The notes: generated from the letters alone by a model not told the origin. A DNA stretch of 64,000 nt from Candidatus Manganitrophus sp. (GCA_028865235.1 CP114561.1:2562001-2626000), one strand, 5' to 3'; counted from the first letter of the stretch, positions 8,510-17,868 are shown. Numbers and translations: made by a program.

Positions 8510-9551
8510 TCACAACGCTCCCTTCGCGCTTTTCATCACATCGATCGTGATCTGCATCCGTTTGATGTACAAGCTCTCGAGAACGGCGCGGATGTGGGGA
8601 TACTGCGCCAGAAGCGCATTGACCGATTCCCCCGGAAGCTCCAAGAGGTCGGTCTCGTGCGCCGTCACGACATCGGCCGTCCTCGGCCGCCCGGTCAGGA
8701 AGGCGACCTCTCCAAAAAAATCGCTCTCATTCAGGAGGCCGAGAACGATTTCCTGACCGCCGACCTTGGTCACCGCTTTGGCCTGTCCCTTCACAATAAT
8801 ATAGATGGAATTCCCCTTCTCCCCTTCACGAACGATAAAGGCGCCGGGGGGATAGCTTCGCGGTGTTGTTCCCTCGATCACTTTTGCGAATTCTTCCGGG
8901 GTTAAATTGGCAAAAAGCGGGATGGCATCGCCGGCGAACTTCTTTGCGGCGGAGAACGGAGCCGCCTCCGGCCGCTCCGTCTCTTCCCCCGGAGTCGACG
9001 CTCCGACGACGAGGTCCTCTGCGAAAGTCTCGCGGGACCCGACCGGCTCGGCCTCATCCGACAGAGAGGTCCGCTCAATCTCGAACGGCGGCGCCTCCTT
9101 CGGTTGGGCCGGAATCGACTCGGGCGGGGAGGTTTCGACGGCCGCCGAAGCGGACGGCGCCGCGGGGGGGGGTCTCCAGGATCATCATCGGATCGGTTTG
9201 TCCCCGCGCCTCTGAATGGACGCTTTGGAGCCGTTTCCGCGCCTCGGGATGGTTCGGCTCCAAATTGAGGATCATCTTGTAGGCCGCGATCGCCTTTACC
9301 AGAAAGCCGTTCTTCGAAAAGGTATCCCCCGCGCTCAGGTAGGCGGTCACCGCATCTTTTTTCGCGCCGATTTTGGCGGAGTAGTCCCCCACCCGAAGAA
9401 GGTACATCGTGTTCGTCGGCTCAAGCTTCATCAGCTTCTTGAGGATCTCGATCGCCTCCGACCAGTGGCTTTTTTTGATGCAAAGATGAAGGGCTTCGTT
9501 CAGGGTGTCTCGGGATTCTTTTTTGAACCGGCATAATCCTTTAACCTTCAT
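8510..9551 (-). CDS. TPR protein with Pro/Glu-rich linker and cyclic nucleotide-binding domain (one frameshift)
   Basis: Two pieces in different frames join at a run of nine G (9164-9172); with eight, a protein of about 347 aa results. N-terminal half: three TPR-like helical repeats (EALHLCIKKSHWSEAIEILK, LLRVGDYSAKIGAKKDAVTA, KAIAAYKMILNLEPNHPEA). Middle: about 80 residues rich in Pro, Glu, Ala and Ser. C-terminal: a cNMP-binding domain with PPGAFIVREGEKGNSIYII and the phosphate-binding cassette FFGEVAFLTGRPRTADV, including the conserved Gly-Glu and Arg. No DNA-binding domain follows, so it is not a CRP-type regulator. Start uncertain (ATG 9551, 9584 or TTG 9602). It sits upstream of a phosphodiesterase-like gene. 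Confidence 0.75.
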
Positions 9552-9821
9552 ACAAGGGGCGGGAAATCGCTTACAGCCTAACATATTCTTTACAAAATGC
9601 AATCGAGATATTCCTAGTTGGTACCCTTGAGGATAATAAGACGCTGGTGCCTGGGTTTCCCCATTTCTATGTAGGCGTGTCCCGTCGCATAATCTGCGCT
9701 ATTTTAACCGATTTGTATCTTTCAAGGAAAGAGGTTAGATCAGATCGATCAGAATTTTTTGTAACACCATCCCTTCTTTGAATCGTTGCACTCATCGGGT
9801 GATTCCAATATAATGCTCGAA

Positions 9822-11318
9822 ATGCGCCCCCTACATCTCACCGGTCATGATTTAAAACCTTCCGATTTTTATGAGGCCGTCCTGGGGCGAAGAACGGTTC
9901 GCCTGGCCCGGGAGGCGGTCGCGAAGATCGCCGCTCTCGCGGCGTGGTCGAGAAGATGCTCTCGGAGCATCGGATTGTCTACGGGATCACCACCGGCTTC
10001 GGGAAACTCGCCGATCAGAAAATTTCGGAGGGGAGATTCGCCAGCTTCAGGCCAACCTCGTCCGGAGCCACGCCTGCGGCGTCGGCCCTCCTCTTTCCGA
10101 GGCGCAGACCCGGGGCATCATCCTTTTGCGGGCCAACGTCCTGGCCGCCGGTCATTCGGGGGTCCGTCCGGTGGTGGTCGAGCGGCTGATTGAGATGCTC
10201 AACCGCGCGGTCCATCCGGTGATCCCGAGCCGGGGATCGGTCGGGGCGAGCGGCGACCTGATCCCCCTCGCCCATCTGGCCCAGCTGCTGATCGGGGAGG
10301 GAGAGGCTTTCGTAAATGGGAAACGCCTTCCGGGCCGCCGCGCGCTACGGCAAGCCGGCATCGCGCCGATCATTCTGGAGGCGAAAGAAGGGCTGGCCCT
10401 GGTCAATGGGACCCAGGCGGCTCTATCGCTCGGACTTCTCTCGTTGCAGGGGGCGGAGCGGCTGGCGGAGAGCGCCGATGTGGCCGGGGCGATGTCGCTC
10501 GAAGCGCTGATGGGAACGCCGACCGCCTTCGACGAGCGGATTCAGCGCCTGCGCCCCTACCCCGGTCAAAAAAATGTCGCCCGAAAAATCCGCGCGCTGC
10601 TCGCGCGAAGCGAAATCCGCGCCTCCCACATTGCTTGCAGCCGCGTCCAAGATCCCTACTCTCTTCGCTGTATGCCGCAGGTCCACGGCGCCGTCCGGGA
10701 CGCGATCGATCATGTCCGGGGGGTGCTGACGATCGAGACCAACAGCATCACCGATAACCCGCTTGTCTTTCCGGAATCGGAATCAATCTTGGCGGGGGGA
10801 ATTTTCATGGTCACCCGATCGCCCTGGTCCTCGATCTGCTTGCCATGGCCCTGACCCATTTGGGGGTGATCTCGGAGCGGCGGATCGCGCAGCTCGTCGA
10901 TCCCGATCTGATCGACCTTCCCCGTTTTCTCACCCGGCGCCCGGGCCTCCACTCCGGATTGATGATGCCGCAGGTCGCCGCCGCGGCGCTCGCTTCCGAG
11001 TGCAAACTGCTGGCGCATCCCGCCTCGGTCGATTCCATTCCGACCTCGGCGAATCAGGAGGATTATGTCAGCATGGCGATGGGATCGGCCTTAAAGCTCG
11101 ACCAGATTGTTTCGAACGTGGAAGCAATCCTCGCGATCGAATTGATTGCGGCGGCGCAGGGGATCGACTTTCATGCGCCGTTGAAGCCGGGGGAAGGGGT
11201 GGCGGAAGCGCTTAAACGGCTTCGGACAAAGGTTCCGCCGCTGGAGGAAGACCGCTCCCTTCAAAAAGAGATCGAAACGGTGAGCCGGATGATCCGGGAC
11301 GGGGTTTTTTGTTTTTGA
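9822..11318 (+). CDS. hutH: Histidine ammonia-lyase (three frameshifts)
   Basis: The reading frame changes near 9937, 10030 (GGGG run) and 10800 (six-G run); joined, it gives about 500 aa, the normal length of HAL. Family signatures: [25 protein letters not shown], and [14 protein letters not shown], where Ala-Ser-Gly (10246-10254) forms the MIO electrophile by autocyclisation. Further HAL segments are [42 protein letters not shown] and [12 protein letters not shown]. It would convert L-histidine to trans-urocanate and ammonia in the cytoplasm. No hutU, hutI or hutG is in the window, so a complete degradation pathway is not shown. The related tyrosine or phenylalanine lyase activities cannot be ruled out from sequence alone. 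Confidence 0.85.
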
Positions 11319-11320
11319 TC

Positions 11321-11344
11321 GTAGGGGCGTATTGCAATACGCCC
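11321..11344. repeat. Dispersed intergenic palindrome, GTAGGGGC family, copy 1
   Basis: GTAGGGGCGTATTGCAATAC followed by GCCC forms a near perfect hairpin immediately after hutH. Related copies are at 13436, 31023 and 55456; the outer GTAGGGGC arm is shared and the centre differs. It may double as a terminator. Confidence 0.55.
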
Positions 11345-11467
11345 TTATCCCGCCCCTGCAAAAAAACGGCGAAGAAAAAAGAAATTGACGAGGATCAGCG
11401 CGACAAAAAGGACAAGGGAAAAAACGAAGTAATATTTCATCCGGTAGCGCCGCCAGAGCTTTTTCAC
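11345..11467 (-). CDS. 40-aa single-helix membrane peptide coupled to the CbpM-like gene
   Basis: A GTG start at 11467 overlaps the stop of the MerR/CbpM-like gene by four bases (GTGA). The peptide begins VKKLWRRYRMKYYFVFSLVL and continues through a single membrane helix (FVALILVNFFFL) to RRFFAGAG. Positive charges before the helix suggest that the N-terminus stays inside. No family is recognised. The tight overlap and a credible membrane helix argue that it is translated; the short length argues for caution. Confidence 0.5.
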   Translation of the reverse strand: MKKLWRRYRMKYYFVFSLVLFVALILVNFFFLRRFFAGAG

Positions 11468-11799
11468 CGCCGCGCCTCCCGCCGCAACGCGGCGATCTCC
11501 CGCTCCATCTCCTCCATCCGTTCCATCAGACCGAGAATAATGTCGATGCCGCCGAGATCGATCTGTAGCTGGGCGCGAAGCCGCTCGATCTTGGCGATGC
11601 GGCGAAGGGTCTCCTGCGAAAACAACCGCTCCTCGCCCCGAATCGGCGCAATCAAACCTTCTTCCTGCATCCGGCGGACCGATGTCATCGGAACATGGGT
11701 CAACCGCGCGAGCCCCTCGAGCGTGACGTAGCAGATCTCTTCACCCGAATCATCTTTCCGGTAGGTGATCCATTTTTGGATCGATCCCATTCTCCGCAT
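11464..11799 (-). CDS. MerR-family chaperone modulator (CbpM/HspR-like)
   Basis: 111 aa. Residues about 25-75 form a MerR-type winged helix (YVTLEGLARLTHVPMTSVRRMQ, then EGLIAPIRGEERLFSQETLRRI), followed by a helical tail (IDIILGLMERMEEMEREIAALR) that would dimerise. MerR-like proteins next to CbpA-type J proteins are CbpM modulators, which inhibit the J domain, or HspR repressors of heat-shock operons. The short tail and position directly after the J protein favour CbpM. The start overlaps the J-protein stop (TGATG), with AAAGGAG upstream, so expression is coupled. Confidence 0.75.
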   Translation of the reverse strand: MRRMGSIQKWITYRKDDSGEEICYVTLEGLARLTHVPMTSVRRMQEEGLIAPIRGEERLFSQETLRRIAKIERLRAQLQIDLGGIDIILGLMERMEEMEREIAALRREARR

Positions 11800-12830
11800 C
11801 ACGACCGCTTCTCCTTTGCCAAACGCGCGAGTTCCTCGTAAAGGCGCCGTTCTTCCGGCGTCACCTGCGGGGGGACATTGATCTCGAGTTGAACGTAAAG
11901 ATCCCCCCGTCCTTTCCCTCGAATGGGAAGCCCTTTCCCGCGAAGCCGGAACCGCTTCCCCCTGCGACTTCCCGCCGGGATTTTCAGGTTTCCTTCACCG
12001 TCGAGGGTCTGAATCCGAACCTCGGTTCCCAGAACGGCCTCCCACGGCATCACTTCAATTTCCGTCTCAAGATCGTTTTCATTCACAATTTTAAAGCGAG
12101 GATGGGGGAGAAGCCGGATGCGGATGAAGAGGTCGCCCGGAGGGGCGCCGTTTTCTCCCGGCTCCCCCTGCCCGGCGAGGCGGACCCGATCCCCGTCCCG
12201 CGCCCCGGCGGGGATGTTGACCGTCAGCTCTCTTTCTTCGACGACCCGGCCGGTCCCGCCGCAGCGGGGGCAGGTCTGTTGTCCGACCACCCCGCGGCCG
12301 TTGCAGACAGGACAGAGGGCCTGTCCCTGAAGGCGGACCCGCCGCTTCGCCCCGTGGATCGCCTCTTCCAGGGTGAGCTCCATCTCCGATTCGACGTCGC
12401 TGCCGCGCCTCGGGCGGGGGGCGCCGGCGCGGCCGAATCCTCTCCCTCTCCGGCGGGCCCCCATCGTGTCGCCGAAAAGCGATTCGAAGAAATCGGAAAA
12501 ACCGCCGAACTCCTCGAATCCTTCGAATCCCCCCTCGTACCGGAAGGTCCCCTCCCGGGGGCCCGCCCCGGGCGGCGGGGTAAAGTCCATCCCTTCCTGC
12601 CACTGCGGTCCGAGGCGGTCGTATTTCTCCCGCTTCTTCGGATCGCCGAGCACCTCGTTGGCTTCATTGAGCTCTTTGAATTTCCGCTCGGCCTCTTCCT
12701 TGCCTGGACCGGTCTGGAGGTCGGGATGATATTTCCGCGCGAGCTTTCGATAGGCCTTCTTGATCTCTTCCGCGGAAGCGGTCCGGGGAACGCCCAGGAC
12801 CTCATAGTAGTCTCGATATTTTACCGCCAT
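11799..12830 (-). CDS. DnaJ/CbpA-type J-domain co-chaperone with one zinc centre
   Basis: 343 aa. J domain at residues 5-70 with the HPD motif at 35-37; a Gly/Phe-rich region at about 85-140 ([21 protein letters not shown]); then two CxxCxGxG motifs (CPVCNGRG and CPRCGGTG) and two beta-barrel substrate domains ending in [20 protein letters not shown]. It stimulates DnaK ATPase and delivers unfolded protein. Full DnaJ has four CxxCxGxG motifs giving two zinc sites, and CbpA has none, so this protein is intermediate with a single zinc site. It is followed by the CbpM-like gene (overlap) and a 40-aa membrane peptide. Confidence 0.88.
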   Translation of the reverse strand: MAVKYRDYYEVLGVPRTASAEEIKKAYRKLARKYHPDLQTGPGKEEAERKFKELNEANEVLGDPKKREKYDRLGPQWQEGMDFTPPPGAGPREGTFRYEGGFEGFEEFGGFSDFFESLFGDTMGARRRGRGFGRAGAPRPRRGSDVESEMELTLEEAIHGAKRRVRLQGQALCPVCNGRGVVGQQTCPRCGGTGRVVEERELTVNIPAGARDGDRVRLAGQGEPGENGAPPGDLFIRIRLLPHPRFKIVNENDLETEIEVMPWEAVLGTEVRIQTLDGEGNLKIPAGSRRGKRFRLRGKGLPIRGKGRGDLYVQLEINVPPQVTPEERRLYEELARLAKEKRS

Positions 12831-12894
12831 CGCAATACCCGATGTTCATTTCTCTTTAAGGAGATTTTAACATCATCGCGAGGCGGAAAAAAGG

Positions 12895-13360
12895 CTATTT
12901 TTCTGCGGAATCTTTAGAAAGGGCGCCGGTCAGAGAGATCGGGCCGGGAGAGGCGATCTGTGCCGCCTTCTTCCGAAGGGCGCGGCTGGTCCTCAATCCG
13001 AAGAGCATGACCAGGGCGCCCATCACCATATAGATGAAGGCCAGGTAGAAGTGGGCCTTCAGGTCGAGCGGGGAGCGGACGGTTTTGAGGACCAGATAGA
13101 GCCGGTAACTCCAGATCATCAGCAGGATCGATCCGGATCGGATCAACGACAATGCGCCGCGCGGGGTGATCTCCGTCTTGCGCAAGCCGACCCGGAGAAT
13201 CGACGTGGCGATCCAGAGGGAGAGGAGCGTCACCAAAAGGTGGGGGGCGAAGAAAGGATCTTCGGAACGGGCGGCGAAGAGGGTATAGATCCGGCCAATC
13301 CCCCACCGCCAAAAGGATGAGACCCGATCCGATCAAGAATTGTTGCACGCGGTTTGACAT
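12895..13360 (-). CDS. Four-helix membrane protein of unknown function (one frameshift)
   Basis: The start MSNRVQQFLIGSGLILLAVG is in one frame and the remainder (IYTLFAARSEDPFFAPHLLV onwards) in another; the change falls in a run of five G at 13300-13304, and with four G the frames join into about 155 aa. Hydrophobic segments: residues 8-22, 42-58, about 77-92 and 105-125, followed by a hydrophilic tail. No family recognised. The segment LLMIWSYRLYLVLKTV resembles part of the two-helix protein at 1129-1350. Confidence 0.55.
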
Positions 13361-13435
13361 CGCTCACTCTCTGATGGGAGGCAGATCATATCACGACTCC
13401 CTCCCCGCAGGCAAGCAGATCTGTCTGAAATCGAT

Positions 13436-13459
13436 GTAGGGGTGATGCATGCATCGCCC
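13436..13459. repeat. Dispersed intergenic palindrome, GTAGGGGC family, copy 2
   Basis: GTAGGGGTGATGCATGCATC followed by GCCC. The centre is ATGCATGCAT. It lies in the gap between the beta-barrel gene and the four-helix membrane protein. Confidence 0.5.
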
Positions 13460-13482
13460 GGGCGGGCGAACGGGGACCGGTG

Positions 13483-13507
13483 AGAGACGCCCCGGCGGGT
13501 CGTCTCT
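13483..13507 (-). terminator. Hairpin at the 3' end of the beta-barrel gene
   Basis: AGAGACG and CGTCTCT are separated by a GC-rich loop and touch the stop codon. No clear T-run follows, so this is a weak terminator candidate. Confidence 0.3.
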
Positions 13508-14184
13508 TACCGAAAATGATAACTGATCAGGATTGAAAAGATCGACTGTCTGATTTTGAAGAGGTCTTCCCGTGTCGTCCGGGTGGCTGTCACGCCGAGC
13601 TCCGGCGTCTCGCTGACCACCCGTTCAAGTGGCTCCGCCCTGCGATAGTTATAATGAAGGCCGACGCCGAAACCCGACCGGAAGACCTTCTCGATCCCGG
13701 CGCCGAACCGATAAGCCACCGAACTCTCCTTGATCATTGTTTTCCGGCAGGGGGTGGGGCCGATCCCGGTGTCGACAATGCAGATATCGTTCTCACCGGT
13801 ATTCACGGAAGGATCAAGTTCATAGTGAAGGCCAAAGAGCCGATCGGCTCCGATTTCGACAAAGGTCACGAACGATTCGAAAAGGGGCGGGGAGAGCCGG
13901 AGGGTGAAGCCGACCGGGGTCATCTCCAGATCGCTTCCGATCGCCAGATTCCGATGATTCGCCGGGACGTTGATCTGTCCGACCCCGATTCCGGCGGCGA
14001 GATAGAGGGAGGGGAAGTGGAGGAGGTAGCGCAGATCGACGGCGGGACCTCCGTCCGACGCAGAATCGGGCGCCGTGTACCCCGGCAGGAACTCAATCGA
14101 CTGGGGGGGAAAAGCATAAGCGGTTGCAGTGAACGTAAAGAAAAGGATAAATAAAAGGAGAGCGGCCGTTTTTTTTAAGTCCAT
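13507..14184 (-). CDS. Outer membrane beta-barrel protein
   Basis: 225 aa with a signal peptide: MDLKKTAALLLFILFFTFTA then TAYAF, predicted cleavage after Ala-Tyr-Ala. The mature part alternates hydrophobic and polar residues in strands (VDLRYLLHFPSLYLAAGIGV, VGFTLRLSPPLFESFVTFVE, VAYRFGAGIEKVFRSGFGVG) and ends SILISYHFR, close to the aromatic C-terminus recognised by the BAM machinery. Two cysteines (CIVDTGIGPTPC) could form a disulphide. It resembles small eight-stranded barrels of the OmpW/OmpA-like type, but no specific function is evident. ATG at 14184 chosen over TTG at 14187. Confidence 0.7.
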   Translation of the reverse strand: MDLKKTAALLLFILFFTFTATAYAFPPQSIEFLPGYTAPDSASDGGPAVDLRYLLHFPSLYLAAGIGVGQINVPANHRNLAIGSDLEMTPVGFTLRLSPPLFESFVTFVEIGADRLFGLHYELDPSVNTGENDICIVDTGIGPTPCRKTMIKESSVAYRFGAGIEKVFRSGFGVGLHYNYRRAEPLERVVSETPELGVTATRTTREDLFKIRQSIFSILISYHFR

Positions 14185-14335
14185 CAAGAACCCTACACTT
14201 GCAAAAGATGCTGATCATGAATACCATGAAGTCGATCCAAAATATACCATACGAGGTGCGAATCCGCCACGGAACCGGCGGGCGACGGCCGATCGTTGAT
14301 ATTCCGAAACAGGGGCTGCAACGGAGGAGGAGAGG

Positions 14336-14818
14336 ATGGAATTTAAATCGATCAAGATCGACAAACCGGAAGAGATTAATCTGATTCTCGGACAAGCGCA
14401 CTTCATCAAAACGGTGGACGACCTTCACGAGGCGTTGGCGACGGCGGTGCCGGGGATCCAGTTCGGCCTCGCGTTCTGCGAGGCTTCCGGCCCCTGCCTG
14501 ATTCGAACGAGCGGGACCGACCCCTCCCTGATCGATCTGGCAACGAAGAATGCCTTTACCCTTTCCGCGGGACATGTTTTCCTCATCCTGCTGCGCGGGG
14601 TGTATCCGATCAATGTCTTAAATGCGGTCAAGTCGGTTCAAGAGGTCTGCACGATCTACTGCGCCAGTTCAAACCCGGTGGAGGTGATCGTGGCCGAAAC
14701 AGAGCAAGGGAGAGGGGTGATGGGGGTGATCGACGGATTTCGACCGAAAGGGGTCGAGACCGACGCCGATCTGCGGTCCCGCAAAGAATTACTCCGCCGT
14801 GTCGGATACAAGGTGTGA
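14336..14818 (+). CDS. Adenosine-specific kinase family protein (PF04008)
   Basis: 160 aa, beginning MEFKSIKIDKPEEINLILGQ. Segments HFIKTVDDLHEAL, FGLAFCEASGPCLIRTSGTD and GHVFLILLRGVYPINVLNAV, CTIYCASSNPVEVIVAETEQ and GRGVMGVIDGFRPKGVE are characteristic of the adenosine-specific kinase family described from archaea, found widely in archaea and scattered bacteria. Its length is normal for the family. The family name is inherited from work in archaea; activity here is unproven. Good ribosome binding site GGAGGAGAGG just before the ATG. Followed by pncB after 65 bp, perhaps as a nucleotide/NAD salvage unit. Confidence 0.85.
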   Translation: MEFKSIKIDKPEEINLILGQAHFIKTVDDLHEALATAVPGIQFGLAFCEASGPCLIRTSGTDPSLIDLATKNAFTLSAGHVFLILLRGVYPINVLNAVKSVQEVCTIYCASSNPVEVIVAETEQGRGVMGVIDGFRPKGVETDADLRSRKELLRRVGYKV

Positions 14819-14883
14819 GGCATCCTCACTGTTGTTGTCGTTGAACTCTTACGGTCACCGTCTTCAATGAGGAGTGATATCCA

Positions 14884-16215
14884 ATGCCGTCGAGCGTTCT
14901 CTTAACCGATCTTTATCAGCTCACCATGCTCCAAGGGTATTTCGAGGAGGGGATGGAGGAGACGGCAGTCTTCGAATTCTTCGTTCGAAAAAAACCGCCG
15001 GAGCGCAACTTTTTCATCGCCGCCGGTCTGGAGCCGCTGCTCCGCTACCTGGAGTCGCTTCAATTCAGCCCGGAAGAATTGGCGTGGCTCGCAAAGACCG
15101 GCCGATTCAGCAATCGGTTCATCGATGACTTGTCCCGGCTTCGGTTTGCCGGTGATGTCGATGCCATGCCGGAGGGGACAGTCTTCTTTCCGGACGAGCC
15201 GATCGTCCGGGTGACCGCGCCGCTTCCGCAGGCGCAGCTGATCGAGACCCGCCTGATCAATCTGCTTCACTTACAAATCCTGATCGCCTCGAAGGCGGCC
15301 CGATCGGTTCTGGCGGCGCCGGGAAAGCTGTTGATCGATTTCGGACTGCGCCGGGCGCACGGGGCGGAGGCCGGCTTGACGGCGGCGCGCGCCTCTTATC
15401 TGGCCGGCTTCGCCGGCTCGTCCAACGTCTTGGCCGAATTTACCGATGGGGTCCCCTCTTATGGGACGATGGCCCATTCTTTTGTCCAGGCCCATGAGGA
15501 GGAGACGGAAGCCTTCCTCCGGTTCGCCCAAGCACAACCGGACAACGTTGTCCTCCTGATCGACACCTACGACACGGAGGCCGCCGCGAAGAAGGTCGTC
15601 TCAATTGCGCCGCGGCTGAAGTCGGAGGGAATCGAGATCAAAGGGGTCCGAATCGACAGCGGCGATCTCGCCGATCATGCGAAAAAGGTGCGGCGGATCT
15701 TGGACGAGGGGGGATTGCCGGGGGTGAAGATCTGGGCCAGTGGCAATCTCGATGAACAGGTCGTGCGCGACCTGCTGGGGTCGGGGGCCCCGATCGACGG
15801 CTTCGGCATCGGCTCCCGCCTCGACACCTCGGCCGACGTCCCCTACCTCGACTGCGCCTACAAGCTTCAGGAGTATGCGGGGCGGGCGCGCCGGAAGCGG
15901 TCGGAGGGAAAAGCCACCTGGCCGGGACGGAAACAGGTTTATCGCCGGAGCGGCCCGGACGGACGAATCGCCGAGGATCTCCTCACGCTGGAGAGCGATC
16001 CGCAGGAGGGGGAAGCGCTTCTGCAGCCGGTGATGCGTGCGGGCCGGCGTCTCGCCCCGTCTCCCTCCCTTGCCGGATCGCGCCGGCGCGCCGCCGCCGA
16101 ACTGGCCCGCCTTCCGGAGCCGCTGCGTCGGCTGGAAGAAGCGCCCCCGTATCGGGTGAAGATTTCCGAGGGGCTCCAGCGGCTGGCTGCCGAAGTCGAT
16201 GCCCGAAGAGGATAA
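14884..16215 (+). CDS. pncB: Nicotinate phosphoribosyltransferase
   Basis: 443 aa, intact. It starts with LLTDLYQLTMLQGYFEEGM, the usual N-terminal signature, and contains IDFGLRRAHGAEAGLTAARA (with the conserved FGxRRxHG), SNVLAEFTDGVPSYGTMAHS with the histidine that is phosphorylated in family members, RIDSGDLADHAKKVRRILD and SGNLDEQVVRDLL. It condenses nicotinate and PRPP to nicotinate mononucleotide in NAD salvage. Length matches the bacterial type that carries a C-terminal extension. A GAGGAG-like site lies upstream. Confidence 0.92.
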   Translation: MPSSVLLTDLYQLTMLQGYFEEGMEETAVFEFFVRKKPPERNFFIAAGLEPLLRYLESLQFSPEELAWLAKTGRFSNRFIDDLSRLRFAGDVDAMPEGTVFFPDEPIVRVTAPLPQAQLIETRLINLLHLQILIASKAARSVLAAPGKLLIDFGLRRAHGAEAGLTAARASYLAGFAGSSNVLAEFTDGVPSYGTMAHSFVQAHEEETEAFLRFAQAQPDNVVLLIDTYDTEAAAKKVVSIAPRLKSEGIEIKGVRIDSGDLADHAKKVRRILDEGGLPGVKIWASGNLDEQVVRDLLGSGAPIDGFGIGSRLDTSADVPYLDCAYKLQEYAGRARRKRSEGKATWPGRKQVYRRSGPDGRIAEDLLTLESDPQEGEALLQPVMRAGRRLAPSPSLAGSRRRAAAELARLPEPLRRLEEAPPYRVKISEGLQRLAAEVDARRG

Positions 16216-16288
16216 GGGGGGTTGGTGTCCGCTCTGTCAAGCGGCTTTGCAACGGGAACCGTTCCATCGTCAGCCGAGATCATTGTAG
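16199..16288 (+). CDS. Possible 29-aa zinc-type peptide overlapping pncB end
   Basis: An ATG at 16199 opens a short frame reading MPEEDKGGWCPLCQAALQRE and ending QPRSL. The CPLC motif is suggestive of a metal-binding peptide or of a truncated zinc ribbon, but there is no convincing ribosome binding site and the length is at the limit of credibility. Confidence 0.2.
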   Translation: MPEEDKGGWCPLCQAALQREPFHRQPRSL

Positions 16289-16320
16289 AATGATCCCCAA
16301 GGGAGGGGGTGGGGATCGAG

Positions 16321-16578
16321 ATGATCGTCTACGGCGGACAAGAAGAGGCGGTGCACTTTTATAAAGTGGCCTACCGCCTCGGGTACGCGACCCTGGCCGC
16401 GGAGGCGCTCGGTCCCGCCCCCGGATGCAGCGCGGTTCAAATCTTTCTCTCAGCGTTACAGGGCTGCCCTTCATGGCGAACCCGGTTCCGTCTCCTTGCA
16501 AACAATGTGACGGGGAATACCCTTCGTGATGCTCCCTTTCTGATCGGCATCTCTTTTGCTTCTTTAGTGCCTGCATGA
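16321..16578 (+). CDS. Possible small protein of unknown function
   Basis: 85 codons from an ATG preceded by GGAGGGGGTGGGG. The product begins MIVYGGQEEAVHFYKVAYRL and has no recognised motif. The stretch 16216-16766 otherwise contains nothing that I can assign; given the frequent indels in this window, a broken longer gene is possible. Confidence 0.25.
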   Translation: MIVYGGQEEAVHFYKVAYRLGYATLAAEALGPAPGCSAVQIFLSALQGCPSWRTRFRLLANNVTGNTLRDAPFLIGISFASLVPA

Positions 16579-16766
16579 TCGTCGCCTTGGACGGTGGCGA
16601 TCAACAGGGGGCGTCTTACCTTAATAAAATAATCGAAAAACAGGAGCTCATGAAGAGTGGCGGTGTTCATGCAGTTGCAAACCGACCGATCCCGATGGAA
16701 AGGGGCTGCACTTTTTCTGCACTGCCGTGATGAAGAACCGGATGAGGACGAGTAGAGGAGAGTCGT

Positions 16767-17816
16767 ATGCATTCAAGCTTTGATCCAGAGCGAAAGAAAA
16801 TTTTGGTCACGGGCGGCGCCGGTTTTCTCGGCTCGCATCTTTGCGGGCGGCTCCTCGCGCAGGGGCATCAGATCCTCTGCCTGGACAATTACTTCACAGG
16901 GTCAAAGGAGAACATCCGTTCTTTCCTCGATCATCCCCGGTTTGAAGCGATCCGGCACGACATCGTTCATCCGATCGATCTGGAGGTCGATCGGATTTAT
17001 AATCTTGCCTGCCCCGCCTCGCCGGTCCATTATCAGTTCGACCCGGTCCGCACCGTTCAGGCGAACGTGCTCGGCGTCACCCATATGCTGGAATTGGCGC
17101 GACGGACCAAAGCCCGCATCCTCCAAGCCTCCACCTCGGAGGTTTATGGAGACCCCGAAGTCCACCCCCAGCCGGAGTCTTATTGGGGAAACGTCAACCC
17201 GATCGGTCCTCGAAGCTGTTATGACGAGGGAAAGCGGGTGGCGGAGACCCTGATGATGGATTACCACCGGCAGTACCGGATCGATATCCGGATCGTCCGG
17301 ATCTTCAACACCTACGGACCTGCCATGGCCCCCAATGACGGACGGGTGGTGAGCAACTTCATCCTTCAAGCGCTTCAAGGAAATGAGATCACGGTCTACG
17401 GAGACGGCGGCCAGACCCGCTCCTTCTGCTACGTCGATGATCTGATCGAAGGGATCATCCGGATGATGGAGACGCCGGGGGTGACCGGGCCGGTGAATCT
17501 GGGAAATCCGGAGGAGTTTACCGTGCTGGCGCTGGCCGAGAAGATCATCTCCCTCACCGGGTCCCGCTCCAAGATCGTTCATAAGCCCCTCCCTCAGGAT
17601 GATCCGACACAGCGCCGCCCCGACATCACCTTGGCGGGGAAACTGCTTTCCTGGGAGCCGAAGATCTCGCTCGAAGAAGGACTCAAGAAGACAATCGCCT
17701 ATTTTGAACAATATGTCTTTTCGAAAAAGACCCTTCCGATTCGAGCGGCCGGAACGAAACAAAACGGCCATGCGGCTTCACCCCTGCCGACCGGCGCGCT
17801 GCGCCGGGCCGGCTAA
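16767..17816 (+). CDS. UDP-glucuronate decarboxylase (UDP-xylose synthase), extended SDR
   Basis: 349 aa. NAD-binding loop [10 protein letters not shown] at residues 15-25, then [43 protein letters not shown] (catalytic Ser/Thr), and [11 protein letters not shown] with the catalytic Tyr-x-x-x-Lys. The run [10 protein letters not shown] and [10 protein letters not shown] are typical of UXS enzymes, which convert UDP-glucuronate to UDP-xylose and CO2 for polysaccharide synthesis. The C-terminal 30 residues are an unconserved tail. Preceded by GAGGAGAG; followed by two tandem terminators at 17869 and 17957. Confidence 0.88.
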   Translation: MHSSFDPERKKILVTGGAGFLGSHLCGRLLAQGHQILCLDNYFTGSKENIRSFLDHPRFEAIRHDIVHPIDLEVDRIYNLACPASPVHYQFDPVRTVQANVLGVTHMLELARRTKARILQASTSEVYGDPEVHPQPESYWGNVNPIGPRSCYDEGKRVAETLMMDYHRQYRIDIRIVRIFNTYGPAMAPNDGRVVSNFILQALQGNEITVYGDGGQTRSFCYVDDLIEGIIRMMETPGVTGPVNLGNPEEFTVLALAEKIISLTGSRSKIVHKPLPQDDPTQRRPDITLAGKLLSWEPKISLEEGLKKTIAYFEQYVFSKKTLPIRAAGTKQNGHAASPLPTGALRRAG

Positions 17817-17868
17817 GCGCCTCCTGATCTACTCCCTCGTCAAAGACATCGAACCCCTCGCCTCCGGT

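Noticed and set aside
9602..9821. Divergent 220-bp gap between the TPR/cNMP gene and hutH as a riboswitch candidate
   Set aside because: Short complementary stretches exist, but none matches a riboswitch core that I know, and no clear promoter pair was found.
11889..12917. Plus-strand open frame of 342 codons
   Set aside because: Antisense to the J-protein gene.
16579..16766. Two short plus-strand frames (from 16650 and 16669) before the UDP-xylose synthase gene
   Set aside because: Fewer than 30 codons, no motif and no convincing ribosome binding site.
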